Below are positions 56,600-64,000 of a stretch of 64,000 bases of DNA, piece by piece; the first letter of the stretch is position 1, and each line of letters starts with the position of its first letter. This DNA is from Apricaphanius iberus (lineage: Eukaryota > Chordata > Actinopteri > Cyprinodontiformes > Aphaniidae). Both the position numbers and the translations under genes were made by a program. Location: positions 682,001 to 746,000 of the forward strand of contig JAPXFQ010000250.1 in NCBI GenBank assembly GCA_028564705.1, read 5' to 3'. The notes under the pieces were generated by a model. The model saw only the letters and a program-made list of their open reading frames with translations. It was not told the origin of the DNA and ran no database searches.

Positions 56600-59500
56600 G
56601 TAAGTTCAAATTACTTCTTGTTTCTTTAACTGGCCCAAGCTTATTTTGTGGATAGTGATACTCAAATAACAAAATCAACTTCAAATGATACTTTGATTTG
56701 GTGAAACATTAAAAATGGGTAGCCTATTGGACCTTGCAGGTGTAGTTTACCTCATCTTATAGAGATTTATTTAGATACATATAAATAGGTAAAAAAGAAA
56801 AATATGTGTGGCTGTACAAACTGTTCATTTTCCTTAGCATTTTAGTGCTGGATGCTTTTTAAAAATTTCATGGACACATATTTGAAAAGGAGTATGTGAT
56901 TGGGAAGTGCTACAATTTTCAAGCTCACTGATTTTTTAACTATATCTTCATTTGTGGTAAATTTAAACAGTTGAAGGTTGAAACATTAAATATTTAAGAA
57001 CAAGTTATGCAGCATTTCAGGTTAAGGACCTTATTCCGTAATTACAGTTTTCTTGAGTTTTTCATTCACCCAAAAGTTTACCATACCATGTGTGAAAAAG
57101 ATTTTTCCTGTCACCATGTCTTTACTTTTGTTATTTTTTAATGTATATTGTTTATTTTGTTAATACTGGTATTTGAGGTATTCAAATACTATCTCATGAA
57201 GAAGCAGACAATCGAATGAGTTATTTTTAGTTTCTAAATGTCAGATATCGCACAGTGAAATAAGATTACACTGGATAGAAGTTAAAAAGCCAAGGAACAG
57301 AGCTGTTCATGTTGGACTTTTAGACAAAGAAAAGAAAAACACAAAAACCTATATTGTACGTATATCTGAGGACAATAAACGCAGTTCATGTGATTCTGGA
57401 AGGTCCTGGTGAACTTCTGTTAACCTTACCAGTTTTCCTGACTGTGCAGTTGAAAGTCTGTCACCTGTTAACAAATCCCACCTGTTGGTCTGGGACCTTG
57501 ATGGACGATTCTGCTGTTTTCTTCCTAGACTTGTAAAATACGTTGAGTCATGAAGACACAAGGTCATGACCTCTCTGTTTCCTGCAGCCTGTTCCAGGAT
57601 CAGTTGCCTGTCTTGCTTGTAATGATGCCTATATCTTAATTTAGCTATTTTGGGTAAAGTTTGTCTTTTTTCTGCTTGGACAGACTAACCTATGGCTGTT
57701 TTTTACAGTTTTTTTCTGAAATGCTGAAACAGATTTCTTTAAAACTCCACCCATGTTCTAAAAACCTTAAACACAAATCCAAAAATCTTTACAACATTCA
57801 TCAGACTCCAGAATTTTCTGTTAAAATCAAACTTTCACTTCAAAGCCAGTCATCATGTGTTCAAAATCAAACACTGTGTTCACCTCACAGCAAGTAAAAT
57901 ATATTCACTACAGAACATTTGCTTGACACTATATCAAATAATTGAAGTCACAGCACCCAGAGCATGTTGTGAACAGGAAATATTTTAACAATATACGTTC
58001 AGAGATATGTGAAGTGCTGAATGTAGATAAAAACCAAAACAAAATAAATACAACAAAATAAAAAAATACTGTACATTGTATTATAGTTTGCTGAATTTCA
58101 TCAGTAATGACTGTTCATGTTTGTTCTCTTCCACTTCATCCACCACCTCTCACACAGACATTTATTCCTCTGCTTCTCTGTATGTGTCTATCCAAGATGC
58201 ATATTTGCCACCTATGAACTCTGAACTCATTGTTATCCTGACCAATTACTAAACCAATCACATCACCAGATACATGTGTTTTGAATTTTGAGGGGCTGTG
58301 TAAAAGATGACAGTTGTATTTCAGTTGTGTTCACATATTGCTTCCAATGTTTACAGTTTTACTTAAGTACTTTGAAATGTGTTTAGTGACTTGGAATGGT
58401 TTTAAGGTTTTGCAAAAAAAGAATAGATGAGTTTTGCAAATTGTGTCTAAGTATCTGAGCAGTTGGTCGAAATAGTCTTTGATTCAAAAAATTTGTTCAG
58501 GTCACTAATAATTTGGTTTAGCGAATGCAGTTTTGTGTTTGAATATTTCAGAAAAAACTTTTGCACAACAAACCAGTTTTTCTGTGCCCAGAGGTGATAT
58601 TTATCCCTATTCGCCCTAATTGTTGTACTTTTAATATATCTTCCATCTTGCTTTTAATTCTGGAGTTATATAAGTTTTACAACTTAACCAATTAAGCTAA
58701 AGCCAGCAAATGTAAAATCTTGACTTCTGCTTGTTTATTTAATGAACATAAAGAGCACCATGCTCTTAAAATGCTCTTTTCACTTCTAGCAGATACACTG
58801 AACTAAATCCCTGACAAAACAAAATGCTTTTAACTCCTTCAAGACAGGATATCCTAGGAGTACTGAGTAAACAGCCACAAACAGGTGTGCCTGTCAGCCC
58901 TCTAAAACACTGGAAGACACAGAAATGTGGGTGATTTTTTTCGTGGTGTCCATCCTTCTTATTGGAATTCTCGAAGAAAGAAACTCAACAATAATATTAA
59001 TAGAAATGATCACAAAACTACAATTTCAGGTGTAAAATAAACATTTTCTTCGACAATATTGCAGAGTTTCCATATTTTATGTATTGGGTCATAGTATTGG
59101 TTAACTAACCAATAGCGATCACAGTATAAATAATCACAGTATAGGCCCCTGATATCAGTATCTGTATTGTGCATCTCTTGTTAGGTTTCTTAAACTACAT
59201 TTTTTAAAGCCCACCAAATGGCTTTGGACAATTCCATGCAGTTTTAACAGCTGTCTGGTTATTTGTTGTGCAATGACAAGAAGGGTGGAAAACCAATGAA
59301 ATGAAACTTTCTCTAGGTAAGTATTTAAACTTAGCGATACACATTGTTCATTCTAATTAGGGACAGTGTATTTGTGGTTAAGTGCAGCTGCAAATTCACT
59401 ATATATAAGTGAAAGCTGTTGCATCATTTATCCCAGGAACAATTAATTTTGAGATGGCTGAAATGCTAATTTTAGATCTGAAATCTTAATTTTTATTTTG

Positions 59501-61436
59501 GCAAAGTATTTTATGGATATGAGATTTAAAATGTTTTCCTAAGTATTAAATCACAAAACATCCTTCCATTAGCGATGTAGCGTGCTATTGGCAAGCTATT
59601 TTTGAATACATAAGTCAAATGCAACAATGCAGAAAAAAGATGGAGAGAAAGAAATTACCAGCTTATGCAGATATGGAATAAGGATTTGAAGGTTTTCAGA
59701 TCACATACATGTCAGCAAATCATATGTATCAGATATTTAATTTCCTCTCTTTGGATCAGTGAATAGTCTGTTTGTATATTTTACTGTAAGGGAATTTTGC
59801 AAGGGTTCATTTCTAAATAACTTTTTTAGGTGGACAGAGTCTGCGTGATTGTACTGCCCTACAGCTCAGATGAGGTTTACCTGCTACCTAGATAAATCAA
59901 ACAATCCAAGATGTGAACTTTGGCAAATTTAATGCAGACTACATCGCACTGGTGTGAAAGTGTCCTTAGATCTATTTCTTGATTTCATCCAGGAACTGGA
60001 AGTTCAGTAGCAGTAGCAGTGGATTTCTGCTGAATAACTGAACTGGCATATGTATTGAGCCTGTAAATTAAAAGCATCACATTTAAAAGGTAGACAGTGC
60101 TTCCTAAAGATACACCCCAGAAGCAACAGAACACCAAAATGGTAAAAATCAAATAAATAGAACACCATGAAATAAATAGTTACTTAAATAAATAATAGAG
60201 AAATACACAATGTGACAATTAATTTGTTACAAAACTGAATACAAATTCTAGGCTCATAAATATGAAATACTTTTTCAATGGTGAATTAATATAGAACACG
60301 ATTTTACAGTATACAAGAAAAAAACAAACATTAAACTTGGGGGTCATCCAGGAGTCCAGAATGGGTGTATTGCATCCCAAATGATCAGAAAAGTTTCTTT
60401 GAGTTATGATTTAAACCAGGACAAAACCATTAAAGTCGCGTGAATACCGACATGTTTATAGAGTGCTATGGTTTTGGCTATCACAACAAGCACAATAAAG
60501 AATTTTCATGGCACTTATGTAAAAACTTTTAGAATTGTTTTATATGGCACTTTTATCCAGTTTCATCAAATAAAAACAAAAAAAAACATTATATATTTCC
60601 CCAAAGTAAAATGGAGGATGATGAAGTAAAACTGATATGATTATGAATGTTGATGTGTGTATACTGTATGTCTGTGTTTAATGCTTCAAGCCTCATTAAC
60701 TGAAGATTTGAGAGTCAGATTAATTGTACACATGGCTTCATGCTTGTTAATGCACACCCACATATTCTCAACTATTCTTCCTAATTTTCCTCTCTTATGA
60801 ATACACCAATATGTGCAAAATGCTGTCGAAATGGCATTGTTTTATCTCCACAACCTCATCTGTATTTATTAGGCCTATTTTTATTTTTTGCTGTAGCCAA
60901 CCATGTTGCCCTTCACTTCACTAAAAAACATGAGAAACATGTGTTAAGATATATCTTTGGATTAATATCTTAGAGTGCAGGCTTAGGTTTCTGCTCCATT
61001 GGTAATAACACCCTAGAAGGAGCCAGGTGAGAAGAAGGTCATGGTATTGCTGCAATTGAGTCATGATGCCATCTGGATCAATTTATCTTGTCAGTTAAAA
61101 AGACTAGTTTCTGCTGGGAGCATCATCATTACACCTCGTTTGGTTCAGACTTCTTCCAGGATATTAGTGTGTCTTGTTTTAGGAGCGATCCTTGTACACA
61201 TAGATACACAGGGTCAGTTCTTGCTTATTAGAGATGCTTCAGGGTTAAAAAATGAATTGAATGCATAGCAAATGTTCTAGTGTGTATACAACTTTCTTTC
61301 CGTTGTCTTGTTAAGCTGCAGAGCTTATGTGTCCTGTCTCCTAGTAGCTTTAGAGTAATTGAAACATGACACCTAGTGGTTCTAAGTGTAAACTGCAGAA
61401 TCATATTAGGTTAATGTACAGTATATTAACTTGTAC
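56600..61436. other. Unassigned AT-rich sequence, putative intron
   Basis: No transposon was recognised in nearly 5 kb, the longest repeat-poor stretch of the window. A strong acceptor at 57449 (plus) opens 29 codons to a stop without a donor. 60640-60960 has CNE-like composition with 'agattaattgtacacatgg'. Other short ORFs have no supporting context. Confidence 0.35.
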
Positions 61437-61495
61437 TGCGATGGACTGGTGATATGTCTAGGGTGTTCCCCGCCTCTCGCCCGTTGACAGTTGCA
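61437..61495 (+). repeat. Dispersed teleost repeat, partial
   Basis: 'gcgatggactggtgatatgt' + 'ctagggtgttccccgcctct' + 'cgcccgttgacag' closely matches the start block of the repeat at 36700-36995. Confidence 0.75.
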
Positions 61496-61496
61496 G

Positions 61497-61498
<2 letters not shown>

Positions 61499-61529
<31 letters not shown>
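61499..61529. repeat. (TA)n microsatellite
   Basis: About fifteen TA units. Confidence 0.9.
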
Positions 61530-61531
<2 letters not shown>

Positions 61532-61559
61532 CCTATTTTATTTATTCAATAATTTTAGT

Positions 61560-62260
61560 ACCTTTGAACATACCACGACCGTTCTTGGCACTCTTCAAAT
61601 TTGATGTGTCACAGCTCATTGGCCTCCTAAACCGATTGCACTTTTTATTCAATAATTGTCAGAGATTTAATCAATTTTGCACAACTTATAATTTTAGCTG
61701 GTGATTTTAATCCACATACACATAACCTTTTAGATCCTTTATCAACAGATTTTTAAAATATTTTGAATTATATGGATTTTAATCAGCACGTCATGCAGCC
61801 AACTAACAACAGACATTTGGTCATCATGTAAGGCCTGTCCACTAGTGTGTTCTTTGTTGTTGACTTGGCTGTCTCTGTCCACTACTGTGTGTTTTTTTTT
61901 AAAATCACCAGTTCCTTTCTACCAGAGCCCTGTGTGAGAACTGTCAGGAAATGTCATCTAACCCCTGAAGTGGCTGTAGGTTTTCTTTAAGTTTTTAATA
62001 AGTTCCCTCCTGTACCTTTACCTGCCCCCTGTGATTTTATTGTGAATGATTTTAACAGTAGGCTTAAATCTGCTCTCAACCTGCTGGCTCCCCTTAAAGT
62101 TGTAAACATAAATTCAAAATGTACAATTATAGTTATAGTTGTGATGATGTTTTTTTATTTTGAGTTGGAGAGGGTGGGGTTTGTGGGGTCATTTTAATCT
62201 GTAAATCACTTTGATAAGCTATGTAGTTTGATAAGAGCTTTATAAATAAAGTTTGATTTG
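61560..62260 (+). pseudogene. LINE endonuclease fragment joined to a 3' tail
   Basis: Plus-strand translation near 61690-61900 gives 'LAGDFNPHTHNLLDPLSTDF' and 'NNRHLVIM', in broken frames with 'VDLAVSVHY'. This is the apurinic-endonuclease core of teleost L2-type LINEs (GDFN and the later SDH-like region). After about 62100 the sequence jumps to the 3' end: 'aaatcactttgataagctat' + 'gtagtttgataagagc' and 'ctttataaataaagtttgat'. The entire reverse transcriptase is deleted. Confidence 0.7.
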
Positions 62261-62262
62261 AT

Positions 62263-62639
62263 GTAATGGACTAACACAAAAAAAACATCTAGCCATGAAG
62301 AAGAAGAATATTATGCTTTATATTATGATTTAAAATGGGTATTTAAAGATAAAAAGCCCTACAAATGTAGCATACATATGTTTTCCTCTTTCCCACTCTG
62401 CCCTTTACTCTGATACCCCCCAATTATAATTCCATGCATGCTGAGAACCTGACATTGTTTTAGTCCACCACACTTGCATCACTATTTTATCTTGGCATTT
62501 CAAATGGAATCCATGTCTCTACATGCTTGCTTAGTATGAGGGATTGCATGAACGGGGCACAACCTCAAGTCAATAACTCAATGCAATCTGCTGGGATTCC
62601 TTTAATAAAAAACTTTTAAAATGATCGGAATGTTTGTAT
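62263..62639. other. Unassigned, CNE-like block at 62420-62560
   Basis: Complex sequence without ORF or repeat signature. Confidence 0.3.
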
Positions 62640-62735
62640 GATTGTATTGAAATCACTTTTCTTGTATAGTGTCTTGAGATGGCATTTGTTGTGAATCAGC
62701 GCTATATACTGTGTATAAACTGAACTGAATCCCAC
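62640..62735 (+). repeat. LINE 3' tail
   Basis: 'tgtcttgagatggcatttgt' + 'tgtgaatcagcgctatatac' matches in forward sense the tail at 10707-10836. Confidence 0.65.
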
Positions 62736-63127
62736 TGATTGTAAATAGTATAAAAATGCTGCTGGAAAGTACCAAAACATGAAAATGACAAAAGGGTATG
62801 ATTACTTTAGCAAAACTCTGTATAATATGCTGTGCCTCAGTCTCTAATTTTACCACCCTAGCATAAATCTTCCTCCTGCTGTTCAGAGCAGTCATCCACT
62901 TCACTGACAACCCATTGCTGTGGCCTTGCACTCAGTTACAACATCCCATGCTTCCATAACCACAAACAAAAGGAAGCTGAAACGCAGGGACGACTGAAAT
63001 GAAGGCAATAACTCTTTTATCTAGTTTTATATGAAAACGTCTGCAAAGGAATGCAGAAAGTAAAGTACAAAGATAGATTTGAAAGAATGACAGCTGCTAA
63101 TTTGGGACTACAAGTAATCTCAGACAA

Positions 63128-63967
63128 CCCTTACCAAAAAGTAGTATAGCAAAAGTGCCTCAAGTTTATTAATTTTAAACTAAAAATAAGAGAGTATACT
63201 TTCAATTTACTCTTTATGTTCTTATTTGGAGATATACTTTGCAAGTTTAAGTTACTTACACTTGGCTTTTACCAAAAATATATTCTAAAAATCTAAGTAT
63301 ACTTAGCTCATACTTAGATTTAAACTTTTGACTGATATACTTAAATGGAAGTGTAATAATAGTACATTTTATGCATGACAGTTTTACTCTCAGTTTTTTT
63401 TTTTCAGTGAACTGTTCTTTACACTGCAGTAACAAGGTTAGAGACTGAGGTTACATTTTACTGGAAATCTTTGGAGCCAAATAAAATACCTGAACCTATG
63501 TTTTTCACATTTTTTTTTACTAAGCATTAAACACGGAAAAGAAGTATAACTAGTACTTTATTTGTAGTACTAACAGCAAACCTAAAAGGTTACATTCAGC
63601 ATACTTAACTTTACTTCTGTAAGCTAAAATGGACACTCGAGCTTTACTTGTAGTAAACTAATAGTAAACGCAGAATGCTACTTTCCGTATACAATAAAGT
63701 GTACTTTTTTAACTAAAAGTAGACTTAAAGTTCATTATAAGTAAACCTAAAGTTTACCTGGAAGATGAATTTAAGTGTACTTAAAAGTGTACTTTTATGA
63801 ACTTAAAGTGAGCCAATTAAGTACAAAGAAGTATACTTGTTAATAAATCGCAATCATATTCATATCGTTGTACTTGGAGAATAAAAATATACTTGGGGAA
63901 ATATACTTTTCTTAACTTAAGTATACTTAATGAAATATACTTTAGGTATATTACATTTTGGTAAGGT
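63128..63967. mobile_element. TIR element made of 'aagtatactt' subrepeats
   Basis: The ends are CCCTTACCAAAAAGTAGTAT at the left and (reverse complement) CCTTACCAAAATGTAATATA at the right. The whole interior is filled with variants of 'aagtatactt', 'aagtgtactt' and 'agtttactt' in both orientations, many of them palindromic. No ORF. It appears to be a non-autonomous DNA element whose body arose by amplification of a short palindromic motif. The window ends 33 bases later. Confidence 0.65.
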
Positions 63968-64000
63968 AAGCTTTTGTGTGTAATTCTGTAGTTTTATATT

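Overview
The window looks like AT-rich, repeat-dense nuclear DNA from a ray-finned fish, probably a percomorph or cyprinodontiform-like teleost. The evidence is the repeat complement: several Tc1/mariner families, LINE 3' tails of the 'ttatttatatagcgcc / caaggcac' type, the 'ggactggcgacctgtccagggtgta' dispersed repeat, hAT and Harbinger-like MITEs, and a P/THAP-like transposon. There is no operon structure, no rRNA or tRNA gene, and no long intact cellular ORF. Most of the window reads as intron or intergenic DNA. Family names come from remembered consensus sequences, because no search could be run.

Protein-coding evidence is a few short exon-like segments bounded by splice signals. On the minus strand, a 64-nt exon (36042-36105) ends in phase 0 and the next one leftward, 31878-31954, starts in phase 0. 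They join into one open frame and probably belong to one gene. Also on the minus strand, 23870-23962 looks like a first coding exon: an ATG preceded by an in-frame stop, 31 codons, a perfect CAG|GTAAAA donor and a CpG-rich upstream region. On the plus strand, 56487-56599 is a 113-nt exon with an excellent acceptor and donor and one open frame. I could not name any of these genes.

The rest is layered transposon debris. 1-13 kb: mostly unique sequence, a Harbinger-like MITE (3217-3933), a Tc1 remnant (7875-8250) and a LINE reverse-transcriptase fragment (9675-11025). 13-19 kb: two Tc1 elements back to back. The first is split by a 2.9-kb, strikingly GC-rich poly(A) retroposon with a 14-bp target duplication; the second is split by a fold-back element. 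20-31 kb: more Tc1, an L2-type LINE nested in Tc1, another LINE and a MITE. 33-45 kb: Tc1 fragments, nested TIR elements and a nearly complete but frameshifted Tc1 transposase. 45-55 kb: Tc1, an hAT MITE carrying a solo LTR, a second solo LTR, and a THAP-domain transposon nested in a LINE tail. 55-64 kb: mostly unique, with a LINE endonuclease fragment and a terminal element built from repeated 'agtatactt' motifs.

The nested insertions give a relative chronology. The most unusual object is the GC-rich retroposon at 13129-16032. Several AT-rich blocks outside the transposons read like conserved non-coding elements, but that needs alignment to other fish.
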